Part shown: positions 1 to 3,897 of the stretch, one piece after another
Numbering within the stretch: position 1 is the first letter of the stretch
Layout: every line of letters starts with the position of its first letter
Assembly: GCA_045606685.1 (NCBI GenBank)
Contig: JAZUSJ010000108.1
Location: 1 to 5,959 of the forward strand
Direction of reading: 5' to 3'
Length of the DNA: 5,959 nucleotides
Source: SVQP01 sp045606685
Lineage (GTDB): Bacteria; Bacillota; Clostridia; Oscillospirales; CAG-272
The notes under the pieces: model-generated
Seen by the model: the letters and a program-made list of their open reading frames with translations, nothing else
Told to the model about the DNA's origin: nothing
The model's database searches: none
Program-made: the position numbers and the translations under genes

Positions 1-141
1 CTTCGGTGATTCCCGCCGCGGCCTTGGCTGCCTCGATGCGCTGGGCGTTGACCGGCTCGGCCTTCGCGCTAAGCCATGCCCTGTGGAGCGCCTCGGCAAA
101 GGTGATGCCACCCTTGCGGTAGTTCTTCCATGCCCGGAGCA
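1..141. repeat. Terminal overlap of a circular contig (left copy)
   Basis: Bases 1-141 are identical, without a mismatch, to 5819-5959. A perfect direct repeat exactly at both ends, of a length equal to a common maximum assembly k-mer (141), is the mark of a circular molecule linearised by an assembler, not a biological terminal repeat. Joining the copies leaves 5,818 bp. The open reading frame that enters the overlap continues without a break on the other side, which supports a true circle. Confidence 0.93.
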
Positions 142-166
142 TGATGGCTTTCAGGTTGTACTTCAT
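1..166 (-). CDS. Small conserved mobile-element protein, N-terminal part (gene crosses the contig join)
   Basis: This is the 5' half of a 110-aa protein whose remaining codons are read from 5818 down to 5652. It starts at ATG 166-164 (MKYNLKAIM...), eight bases after a perfect AAGGAGG at 181-175. The N-terminus carries the pattern LKAIMLRAW...ITFAEALHRAWLSAK (residues 5-35), two short helices each with an A-W pair. I know this motif from small proteins of Firmicutes phages and integrative elements, but no biochemical role is known to me. It is the first gene of the minus-strand unit that leads to the integrase, behind a promoter at 339-311 and a leader of about 138 nt. The frame also runs open upstream to ATG codons at 271 and 268, but those lack a ribosome site, so 166 is preferred. 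It is not a broken gene: it is cut only by how the circle was opened. Confidence 0.85.
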   Translation of the reverse strand, partial: MKYNLKAIMLRAWKNYRKGGITFAEALHRAWLSAKAEPVNAQRIEAAKAAAGITE

Positions 167-174
167 GGGGTTGA

Positions 175-181
175 CCTCCTT
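175..181 (-). promoter_or_regulatory. Strong ribosome binding site deciding the start at 166
   Basis: On the minus strand the sequence AAGGAGG lies eight bases before ATG 166. It is a full match to the anti-Shine-Dalgarno core and is the reason to choose this start over in-frame ATGs at 271 and 268. Confidence 0.85.
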
Positions 182-310
182 CGGTGTTGTAGGTTTTGAG
201 GGAAGCGCCTTTCGAGGTTTCCGCTTAGAGGGTTCTTCCAACCGCCACAGGTCTTGCCTTCCGGTCATCATTGGTTACCGTGCTTTTGACTTCCCTCAAC
301 CTGTGACCAT
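182..310 (-). promoter_or_regulatory. Structured 5' leader of the integrase operon
   Basis: Between the predicted minus-strand transcription start (about 304) and the ribosome site lie about 120 bases able to fold. A perfect 10-bp pairing joins 290-299 (CTTCCCTCAA on the plus strand) with 196-205. Inside it are smaller hairpins: 262-265 with 277-280, 231-234 with 240-243, and 208-210 with 215-217 around a TTCG loop. I recognise no known riboswitch or T-box. It may be a cis-acting RNA or only an untranslated leader. Confidence 0.4.
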
Positions 311-339
311 ATTATACTATATTGTACCCAATATATCAA
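311..339 (-). promoter_or_regulatory. Promoter of the leftward (integrase) unit
   Basis: On the minus strand, -35 TTGATA (339-334) is separated by 17 bases from -10 TATAAT (316-311). Eleven of twelve consensus positions match. The first 18-bp dyad fills the spacer, so a protein bound there should block RNA polymerase. Initiation is expected near 304. Confidence 0.75.
318..336. promoter_or_regulatory. Operator dyad 1 (ATATTG-N4-CAATAT)
   Basis: The core ATATTGTACCCAATAT has 6-bp inverted arms, 7 bp when flanking bases are included, around TACC. It lies between the -35 and -10 of the leftward promoter. The same 18-bp sequence recurs at 356-373, and with one change at 385-402. A short AT-rich dyad in tandem is typical of ribbon-helix-helix repressor targets, and such a gene starts at 440. 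Confidence 0.65.
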
Positions 340-355
340 TTGACGGTATACACAA

Positions 356-373
356 ATATTGTACCCAATATAT
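356..373. promoter_or_regulatory. Operator dyad 2 (ATATTG-N4-CAATAT)
   Basis: This is identical over 18 bases to dyad 1, which begins 37 bases earlier. It lies between the two divergent promoters and is framed by a perfect 8-bp inverted repeat, TATACACA (347-354) with TGTGTATA (380-387). Confidence 0.65.
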
Positions 374-384
374 GTTGAATGTGT

Positions 385-402
385 ATATTGTACCCAGTAT
401 AT
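385..402. promoter_or_regulatory. Operator dyad 3 (ATATTG-N4-CAGTAT)
   Basis: This is the third copy, 29 bases after dyad 2, with one substitution (A to G at 397) that weakens the right arm. It covers the -35 element of the rightward promoter, so occupancy would repress the ribbon-helix-helix gene itself. Confidence 0.6.
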
Positions 403-417
403 AAACTGTGATATAAT
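388..417 (+). promoter_or_regulatory. Promoter of the ribbon-helix-helix gene
   Basis: A perfect -10 TATAAT (412-417) is preceded by TGA (409-411), giving an extended -10. A weak -35, TTGTAC (388-393), lies 18 bases upstream. The expected start near 424 leaves a leader of only about 16 nt. The extended -10 probably compensates for the poor -35. Confidence 0.7.
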
Positions 418-439
418 GCCACATCATAGGGGGGTGAGA

Positions 440-658
440 ATGTTGACCATTACAAAGGCACAGCAACGTGCCGTTGCAAAGTATACCAAAGCAAATTACG
501 ATGAATTGAAGATCAGGCTTCCTAAAGGCCGTAGAGCTGACGTAGACGCCCACGCCAAGAGCAAGGGCACCTCTGTCAACGGCCTGGTGAACGCGCTGCT
601 CCGGGCGGATATGGGTCTGTCCGAGGATGAATGGAAGGGCACCGAGGAGGATACGTAA
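440..658 (+). CDS. Ribbon-helix-helix (Arc/CopG-like) DNA-binding protein
   Basis: This 72-aa protein has the Arc/CopG-like fold pattern: a basic N-terminus (KAQQRAVAKYTKANYDE), a beta strand (YDELKIRLP, about residues 20-28) that would read the DNA groove, helix A (RRADVDAHAKSKG, 31-43) and helix B (TSVNGLVNALLRADMG, 44-59), then an acidic tail. Such proteins act as dimers on short tandem dyads and usually repress their own and neighbouring promoters. The start is ATG 440, behind GGGGGGTGA at 429-437; an earlier in-frame ATG at 359 lies inside the operators and is unlikely. It is the only well-supported plus-strand gene, divergent from the integrase unit. The three dyads just upstream are its likely targets. 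It could instead act in copy control or maintenance; the fold call is firmer than the role. Confidence 0.85.
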   Translation: MLTITKAQQRAVAKYTKANYDELKIRLPKGRRADVDAHAKSKGTSVNGLVNALLRADMGLSEDEWKGTEEDT

Positions 659-691
659 ACCGCCCCGGCCCCCTTTGTTGTTTGTGGTGGT

Positions 692-708
692 GGGGGTGGA
701 TTACCCCC
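692..708. other. Hairpin between two convergent genes
   Basis: GGGGGT (692-697) pairs with ACCCCC (703-708) around a 5-base loop, and overlaps the stop codon of the leftward gene. It sits where the rightward repressor gene and the leftward HTH gene converge. No T-run follows on either strand, so it is at best a weak terminator. Confidence 0.3.
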
Positions 709-1012
709 TTGAGTACCGCGCGGCACAAAAAAGGGCAATCTGCGCCTTGGTAGCCTTCGACTTGCCGGACAGCACCTTGTCAGCCGCAACGTCTCCAGTC
801 AATTCACGCAAAGCGTCTATGCCTTTGGCAAACTTCTCGGCGCGAATGACCGTGCTGTGATTCACACCCAGTTCCTTGCCAATGATCTCGTCCGTGCGCG
901 GTGTGCGACCTGTTTGGTTGTTCGCATTTTGCGAATCACCACTTTTGTGCGTGTACTGGTTTCCCTTGAATGCGTTAGTATTCTTCCTCGCCTCGTACAT
1001 CTTCCCGATCAT
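701..1012 (-). CDS. Shortened ParB-like/HTH protein, possibly a gene remnant
   Basis: The protein (103 aa from ATG 1012) contains IGKMYEARKNT, a low-complexity N/Q/S/T linker, then a clear helix-turn-helix (DEIIGKELGVNHSTVIRAEKFAKG, residues 41-64) and ADKVLSGKSKATKAQIAL. From memory, this order occurs in larger ParB-like proteins of clostridial mobile elements, in which a DNA- or nucleotide-binding domain precedes the phrase NLTDEQRTYMIGKMYEARK. Here the in-frame codons upstream of 1012 do read C-R-N-L-T-D-E-Q-R-T-Y (to about 1048) before a TGA at 1069-1067, so the N-terminal domain seems lost. There is no Shine-Dalgarno before ATG 1012. A CTG at 1036, overlapping the stop of a 23-codon ORF, is an alternative start. 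The C-terminus ends abruptly after a six-base homopolymer (727-732). It may bind DNA through its HTH, or be decaying. Confidence 0.6.
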   Translation of the reverse strand: MIGKMYEARKNTNAFKGNQYTHKSGDSQNANNQTGRTPRTDEIIGKELGVNHSTVIRAEKFAKGIDALRELTGDVAADKVLSGKSKATKAQIALFCAARYSRG

Positions 1013-1032
1013 GTACGTCCGCTGCTCATCCG

Positions 1033-1104
1033 TCAGATTGCGGCATGTGATAAGTAATGGGGCGTTTCAAAGCCCTCATGATTTGAGACGTGCCCGAGGT
1101 ACAT
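1033..1104 (-). CDS. Possible 23-codon leader peptide
   Basis: ATG 1104 opens a 23-aa frame (MYLGHVSNHEGF...HAAI) ending in TGA 1035-1033. The TGA overlaps a CTG that is in frame with the downstream HTH gene (CTGA), an arrangement like the other coupled junctions in this circle. The start lies in the loop of a perfect 12-bp inverted repeat, with AAGGGG only three bases before it. No homology is recognised, so it could be chance. Confidence 0.2.
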   Translation of the reverse strand: MYLGHVSNHEGFETPHYLSHAAI

Positions 1105-1125
1105 AAACCCCTTGCACGTCTCAAA
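1082..1125. repeat. Perfect 12-bp inverted repeat in an intergenic gap
   Basis: TTTGAGACGTGC (1082-1093) and its exact reverse complement (1114-1125) flank 20 bases. A second small hairpin, CCCC-TATT-GGGG (1130-1141), is immediately beside it. No T-run follows on either strand, so it is not an intrinsic terminator. It lies between the 95-aa gene and the HTH gene. It could be an operator, an mRNA structure around the leader peptide, or a transfer or replication site; the sequence does not decide. Confidence 0.6.
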
Positions 1126-1146
1126 CTCTCCCCTATTGGGGCGCGT

Positions 1147-1434
1147 TTACGGCTTAGAAACGATTCTCGCCGCATTCCTCCGGTTTGCCATCACTCGCGC
1201 CTCGCTGGAAGGCTTGCCGAACTTGATTCGCATGGAGGGCACGGTGTACTTCGCCGCGGTCACCTGGCCATTGGGGGCCTGCTCCACCCATATTCGCGTG
1301 TACTCGTTCGGAAATTCCTCGCACAACCTGTCCAACCTCCGCATGGACACCGGCGATGCCGTATAAACCCGCGCCACCTTCTCCTCCTCGTCCCAAATGA
1401 TGCTCGTTTCTTGTTCTGCTCGGCTGTACGTCAT
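1147..1434 (-). CDS. Conserved small mobile-element protein (TYSRAEQET family), function unknown
   Basis: This 95-aa protein begins MTYSRAEQETSIIWDEEEKVARVYTASPVSMRRLDRLCEEFPNEY. Similar short proteins with an R-x-E-Q-E-T start, an acidic D/N-E-E-E turn, a V-Y-T strand and an R-R-L-D-x-L-C helix are, to my knowledge, common in integrative elements, phages and plasmids of Firmicutes, and remain without a known function. The second half (residues 46-95) has a strand-rich part and a basic tail (K71-P95). Two ATGs compete: 1440 lies only two bases after AAGGAGG (1449-1443) and 1434 lies eight bases after it, so 1434 is preferred. It begins its own transcription unit or a re-initiated one: 182 bases with a terminator-like hairpin separate it from the gene before it. 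Confidence 0.75.
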   Translation of the reverse strand: MTYSRAEQETSIIWDEEEKVARVYTASPVSMRRLDRLCEEFPNEYTRIWVEQAPNGQVTAAKYTVPSMRIKFGKPSSEARVMANRRNAARIVSKP

Positions 1435-1493
1435 CCTCATAGCCTCCTTTGCCGATTTCCTAAAAAAATCCGAATTCGTAAAAAACAAACACG

Positions 1494-1518
1494 AAAAAAA
1501 CGCGGTCACTTTTCCACG
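1494..1518 (-). terminator. Weak intrinsic terminator after the five-gene unit
   Basis: On the minus strand CGTGG (1518-1514) pairs with CCGCG (1505-1501), one pair being G-U, around an 8-base loop. Seven T residues (1500-1494) follow directly. The stem is short, but position and T-tract fit an end for transcripts coming from 1617, before the ribosome site at 1449. Confidence 0.45.
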
Positions 1519-1571
1519 ATAAAAGGCAGTTGACATGAACAAAAAGGCCCCTGGTTGACACGATAAAAGGC
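1515..1571. repeat. Tandem repeats: CACGATAAAAGGC and GTTGACA boxes
   Basis: CACGATAAAAGGC occurs identically at 1515-1527 and 1559-1571, 44 bases apart. A related form (CATGAACAAAAAGGC) lies between them. GTTGACA occurs at 1529-1535 and 1554-1560, 25 bases apart. Together they make about two and a half units of a 20-25 bp motif in the gap 1435-1616. These could be operator sites or iterons. The rest of the gap is AT-rich with poly-A tracts, a CGCG-TGC-CGCG dyad (1580-1590) and an ACATG/CATGT dyad (1593-1612). Confidence 0.5.
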
Positions 1572-1616
1572 TTTTGTATCGCGTGCCGCGTAACATGATT
1601 AAAAAAGCATGTAAAC

Positions 1617-1868
1617 TCACTTGCCCCTCTTGCGCTTGCTCTTGTTGACCTCGTCAAAACTCGAGACAGATCCGCCGCCGCTGCTGCCCTGATATGTCCT
1701 CGCCCGGTCACTTGTGACGCCCGGTGAAAAAGGCGCTTGCGTTTTCCAAAACAAATCTTTCACCACATCTCGCGCCATGTCTCGAATGGCTTTCGGGTTG
1801 ACCTCATCATGCCACGCTTGCGCAAAAGTAAAATCTTTGCCGTTGCGCTTCAGTCTGCCCTTAATCAT
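1617..1868 (-). CDS. Small basic protein, unknown
   Basis: An 83-aa protein that I do not recognise. It starts MIKGRLKRNGKDFTFAQAW and has a central amphipathic helix (NPKAIRDMARDVVKDLFW, about residues 25-42), a serine/glycine-rich linker (SSGGGSVSS, 62-70) and a strongly basic end (NKSKRKRGK). The charge pattern would suit nucleic-acid binding, but there is no named motif. The ATG at 1868 overlaps the TGA of the previous gene as ATGA and has GGGAGG a few bases upstream, so it is chosen over an in-frame ATG at 1907 without a good ribosome site. It is the last gene of the minus-strand unit that starts at 3330, just before the repeat-rich gap. Confidence 0.6.
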   Translation of the reverse strand: MIKGRLKRNGKDFTFAQAWHDEVNPKAIRDMARDVVKDLFWKTQAPFSPGVTSDRARTYQGSSGGGSVSSFDEVNKSKRKRGK

Positions 1869-2077
1869 CGCGTCCCTCCCGGCCCTCGGCCTCGGCCTTC
1901 CAGCCATGTCTTTTCACCGGTTTTGAGCAGGATGTTCTCAATGTCGCCCTCGGTCAATTCCACCATGAAGAACTCGCTGCACTTCCGAACCGCTTCAACC
2001 GCCTGCCGGTGCTGGGTCACCTGGGCCTGTTCCTCCTGCTCCCGTTCCGGGTATAGAATTCGTTCGACGTTGTTCAA
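1865..2077 (-). CDS. Small acidic helical protein, unknown (TTG start)
   Basis: A 70-aa product that I do not recognise. The start is TTG 2077-2075, eight bases after GAGGAG, and it overlaps the TGA of the zinc-finger gene as TTGA. The first half (ERILYPEREQEEQAQVTQHRQAVEAVRKC) is a charged helix with coiled-coil character. The middle, FFMVELTEGDIENILLKTGE (residues 37-56), resembles the small strand-helix segments of protein-interaction adaptors. The end is G/R-rich. Tight coupling on both sides implies a fixed ratio with the CHC2 protein, perhaps as its partner; that is inference. Confidence 0.55.
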   Translation of the reverse strand: MNNVERILYPEREQEEQAQVTQHRQAVEAVRKCSEFFMVELTEGDIENILLKTGEKTWLEGRGRGPGGTR

Positions 2078-2628
2078 AACACTCGCTCCTCTCTCAGCTT
2101 CAATTCGATGTTCTCACGCTCATCCTGTGATACTGCTTTCGCTCTCAACAGCCGTGTGAAGTTGTCGTAATCCTGCTCGCTCGTCTCAGGCGTGTACTTG
2201 CTCAAAAGAGCATCCGCTTGATCTATGACCGCGCAAAGATGCCCGTACCTCTGGTTGAGTGTGTTCCGTGCATCTTCAGCCGCCTGGCGCTCCCGCCTTC
2301 GCTGCTCTGCCCTGGCAATGGATTCCTCGCTGGGCTTGAATCCGTCGAATGTCAGATTGAAGTCGTGGCATATGATCTCAGCTGCTTCCCGGGCATCGCA
2401 TCCCATTCCCAATATCTGCGCCGCGATCTCAACCGCGTCACCGGATGCGTGGCAAGCGTGGCAGTAGCATCGACCTGATTCCTCAAAGAATTTCAGGGAT
2501 GGATGTTCGTCACTGTGCCATGGGCAACAGGCTCTTCCTGATCTGTCGAACCTCAATCCGTATCGCTGGGCGACATCCCTTGCAGATATTCGGGCATCCC
2601 GAATGGCGTCAAATGCTGTCGTAGTCAG
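2074..2628 (-). CDS. CHC2 zinc-finger (DnaG-type primase zinc domain) protein
   Basis: A 184-aa protein from a CTG start. Residues 7-24 (DAIRDARISARDVAQRYG) and the zinc finger match the N-terminus of bacterial primases. The ligands are C35-x2-H38 in ACCPWH and C56-x2-C59 in CYCHAC, with the family's H-P-S-L-K (42-46) and S-G-D (62-64) signatures. This module recognises the DNA template for primer synthesis. No TOPRIM catalytic domain follows: residues 80-184 are charged helices ending YGHLCAVIDQADALLSKY..., so the protein cannot prime alone. Such stand-alone CHC2 proteins are frequent in phages and integrative elements. The CTG overlaps the TGA of the previous gene (CTGA) and lies six bases after AAAGGA. 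A TTG at 2556 would delete the first helix of the domain and has no ribosome site. Confidence 0.85.
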   Translation of the reverse strand: MTTTAFDAIRDARISARDVAQRYGLRFDRSGRACCPWHSDEHPSLKFFEESGRCYCHACHASGDAVEIAAQILGMGCDAREAAEIICHDFNLTFDGFKPSEESIARAEQRRRERQAAEDARNTLNQRYGHLCAVIDQADALLSKYTPETSEQDYDNFTRLLRAKAVSQDERENIELKLREERVF

Positions 2629-3113
2629 TCACCGTCCTTTTGCCTGGGCAGGATTGGTCTACTCTCCATCTCGGACATGAAGCTCGCAAGGGCTTCGTTG
2701 TCATCGGGCAATCCGGCTTCGCTACATGGTGTAAAAGTATAGTCATTGCCTTGGCAATAAGTAGAATCACCATCACATTTACATTCCTTCGGGTTGCTTG
2801 ATTTGCTGGCAATTGAAGCATTTGCTTGATTTGCTTGAGCCTCACGTCGTTTTGCCTGTGTCGCTTCCCCGCCGGCTTTGCCGGCTGCTGCTCTCTTCTT
2901 TGAGATTTCCTCGTATCGCTTCTCGGACCGCTTGACCTCCGCGACGAATACAGGAAACAGATACACCTCAGGCACCTTGAGACGATCCTGTGCATCGGCC
3001 TCACCTCGGGAATACCGGACAAGGGCATCTATCAGCCGGCCTTTGGAAGCATCCTCAAGATGAGCTGTTTTCTCTGGCCAGTCGTGAAACACCATCAGAT
3101 ACGCCTTCGGCAT
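2625..3113 (-). CDS. DUF6291-like protein, probable replication-module gene
   Basis: The first 75 or so residues of this 162-aa protein resemble the DUF6291-type domain of phage and mobile-element proteins: a strand (AYLMVFHDW), a helix with a negative turn, LIDALVRYSRGEAD (27-40), then YLFPVFVAEVKRSEKRYEEISKKRAAAGKAGG (51-82). The basic K-K-R-A-A-A-G-K-A-G-G run is typical. After that comes a Q/N/A/S-rich linker with QANQAN and four cysteines (C111, C113, C120, C130), then an acidic helix and a short tail. Members usually sit beside replication genes, as here directly before the CHC2 gene with a 4-nt overlap. The role is unproven. ATG 3113 has AAGGTGG eight bases upstream. The linker DNA carries direct repeats (2794-2838) that could be iterons. 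Confidence 0.7.
   Translation of the reverse strand: MPKAYLMVFHDWPEKTAHLEDASKGRLIDALVRYSRGEADAQDRLKVPEVYLFPVFVAEVKRSEKRYEEISKKRAAAGKAGGEATQAKRREAQANQANASIASKSSNPKECKCDGDSTYCQGNDYTFTPCSEAGLPDDNEALASFMSEMESRPILPRQKDGD
2794..2838. repeat. Direct repeats inside the DUF6291-like gene
   Basis: TTGCTTGATTTGCT occurs at 2794-2807 and again at 2822-2835, 28 bases apart, and the second copy continues as an exact 9-base tandem (ATTTGCTTG twice). In the protein the second block encodes QANQAN. Origins lying inside an initiator gene often have such iterons, but a low-complexity linker would give the same picture. Confidence 0.5.
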
Positions 3114-3132
3114 TCGTTACACCACCTTGCAG

Positions 3133-3330
3133 TCATTGCTCGTCGCGCGATCCTCGGAGCTGATCGAGCAGCCGAGGGACGTCGACGTTGAACTTCGCGC
3201 CTGAATGGAAACCAGGGAGAATTCCATCCCTGTGCATTTGCCGGAGCTGATATTCTGAAATACCTGTAGTTCGTGCCGCCTGTCGGATAGACTGAAACGG
3301 TCTGCTGGTCTGGGTGTTATGGGTCTGCAT
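3133..3330 (-). CDS. Small helix-turn-helix protein (MerR/AlpA/excisionase-like)
   Basis: This 65-aa protein has residues 14-58 (SIRQAARTTGISEYQLRQMHRDGILPGFHSGAKFNVDVPRLLDQL) that fit the winged helix-turn-helix of the MerR superfamily as seen in excisionases and AlpA-like regulators. Helix 2 and the recognition helix are about 18-36, the wing I-L-P-G-x-x-S-G-A-K-F about 38-48, and the final helix 51-58. Members bend DNA at attachment sites or switch on early genes. It is the first gene of the second minus-strand unit and the coding gene nearest to the putative attP, which suits a recombination directionality factor. The start at 3330 follows GGAGGTGA with seven bases between GGAGG and ATG; the longer in-frame ORF to 3411 would read through a terminator and is rejected. 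Regulator and excisionase cannot be told apart by sequence alone. Confidence 0.8.
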   Translation of the reverse strand: MQTHNTQTSRPFQSIRQAARTTGISEYQLRQMHRDGILPGFHSGAKFNVDVPRLLDQLRGSRDEQ

Positions 3331-3368
3331 ACTGTCACCTCCACAAATATTTCTGAATTCACTTGACC

Positions 3369-3416
3369 AAAACAAAAAGACAGACGGATTCACGATGATT
3401 TGTAAATCCATCTGTC
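3369..3416 (-). terminator. Strong intrinsic terminator upstream of the HTH gene
   Basis: On the minus strand a 12-bp stem (3416-3405 with 3390-3379, one G-U pair, 14-base loop) is followed by TTTTTGTTTTGG (3378-3367). Read on the plus strand the same stem has a mismatch and no T-run, so it is directional. It would stop any leftward transcript arriving from the attachment region before the HTH gene. Confidence 0.75.
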
Positions 3417-3427
3417 AAGTATGTAAA
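3399..3427 (-). promoter_or_regulatory. Possible promoter of the HTH-DUF6291-CHC2 unit
   Basis: Minus-strand TTTACA (3427-3422) is separated by 17 bases from TACAAA (3404-3399). Five and four of six positions match consensus. The -10 lies in the loop of the terminator hairpin, so a transcript starting here would lack the hairpin's first arm and escape termination. A TTGACA at 3418-3413 has no partner -10 at the right distance. The call is tentative. Confidence 0.3.
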
Positions 3428-3602
3428 TTCAAGTGTATTCAGCTTTCGTTTTGGAGTTTAGCAAAACGTTGTAAAGGGTGTAGGGGACTTAATGTAAATA
3501 AAAAGTAAATATGAATATGGTTTTCATAATCGTGTTATGTGGTTTTTGTGACAATATCTGTGCTGCCGATGCTCGCGCCTATGGGCAAGGAGCAATTGGA
3601 AT

Positions 3603-3622
3603 AAAAGCAACAAAAAAGCAAC
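3603..3622 (+). repeat. Arm-type repeat pair 1 (AAAAGCAAC x2)
   Basis: AAAAGCAAC occurs at 3603-3611 and 3614-3622, start to start 11 bases, about one helical turn. The same pair with the same 11-base period recurs at 3871-3890. Paired, helically phased short repeats next to a tyrosine integrase are typical binding sites for its N-terminal domain. Confidence 0.6.
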
Positions 3623-3870
3623 GCGCCAAATTGCGACACATCACAAAAAGTTATTACGAGAATACAAAACGATATGAGAAGTATGAAATCGGGACAAAAA
3701 TGGCCGTTTTTACGAATGAATGTTCGAAAAAGAACGATTCAGTGAGATAGAAAAAGACGCTGGACAGTCTGCATAAAATGCCGTATTTTATAATAGGTCA
3801 ATTGAAATGGCCTGAACAATACAGGGCTTTTGCGTGATATGTGGGCTTATGAGGATTGTATTCCAGGGAA

Positions 3871-3890
3871 AAAAGCAACGAAAAAGCAAC
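3871..3890 (+). repeat. Arm-type repeat pair 2 (AAAAGCAAC x2)
   Basis: AAAAGCAAC occurs at 3871-3879 and 3882-3890, in the same orientation and phase as the first pair, 268 bases away. It ends a few bases before the integrase terminator. Confidence 0.6.
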
Positions 3891-3897
3891 AGACCAC

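Larger units (their letters stand above)
3417..3897. other. AT-rich non-coding attachment (attP) region
   Basis: No convincing gene lies in these 480 bases. The plus-strand ORFs here lack ribosome sites and contain the repeats. Two pairs of AAAAGCAAC (3603-3622 and 3871-3890) look like integrase arm sites. Between them are AT-rich dyads, ATAAAAT-GCCGT-ATTTTAT (3773-3791) and AAAAA-TGGCCG-TTTTT (3696-3711), either of which could be the crossover core. The position just beyond the integrase's 3' end is usual for attP. No tRNA 3' end could be recognised, so the chromosomal target is unknown. Confidence 0.55.

Noticed and set aside
1..141. Terminal direct repeats as a biological feature (phage ends or long terminal repeats)
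   Set aside because: The exact position at both contig ends, the length 141 and the reading frame that crosses the join fit an assembly overlap of a circle.
318..402. Three 18-bp repeats as a CRISPR array
   Set aside because: The repeats are palindromic, the spacers (19 and 11 bases) are far too short, there are no cas genes, and the position on promoters fits operators.
1090..1533. Plus-strand 147-codon frame
   Set aside because: It is antisense to the 95-aa protein and the poly-A region. It has no ribosome site, and the minus-strand gene has a strong one plus a recognised family pattern.
2609..3028. Minus-strand 139-codon frame overlapping the DUF6291-like gene
   Set aside because: It is a shifted-frame shadow rich in R/S/P without a ribosome site; the 162-aa frame has start, ribosome site and family match.
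3133..3411. Longer HTH protein starting at 3411
   Set aside because: The extra 27 codons would be encoded by the terminator hairpin and T-tract, whereas ATG 3330 has GGAGGTGA at the right distance.
3511..3750. Plus-strand 79-codon frame in the gap
   Set aside because: There is no Shine-Dalgarno, and its lysine-rich middle is made by the AAAAGCAAC repeats of the attachment region.
3680..3760. GTTCGA-containing segment as the 3' end of a tRNA at attP
   Set aside because: Only TGTTCGAAAAAGAAC resembles a T-loop. No acceptor stem or matching arm could be drawn around it.
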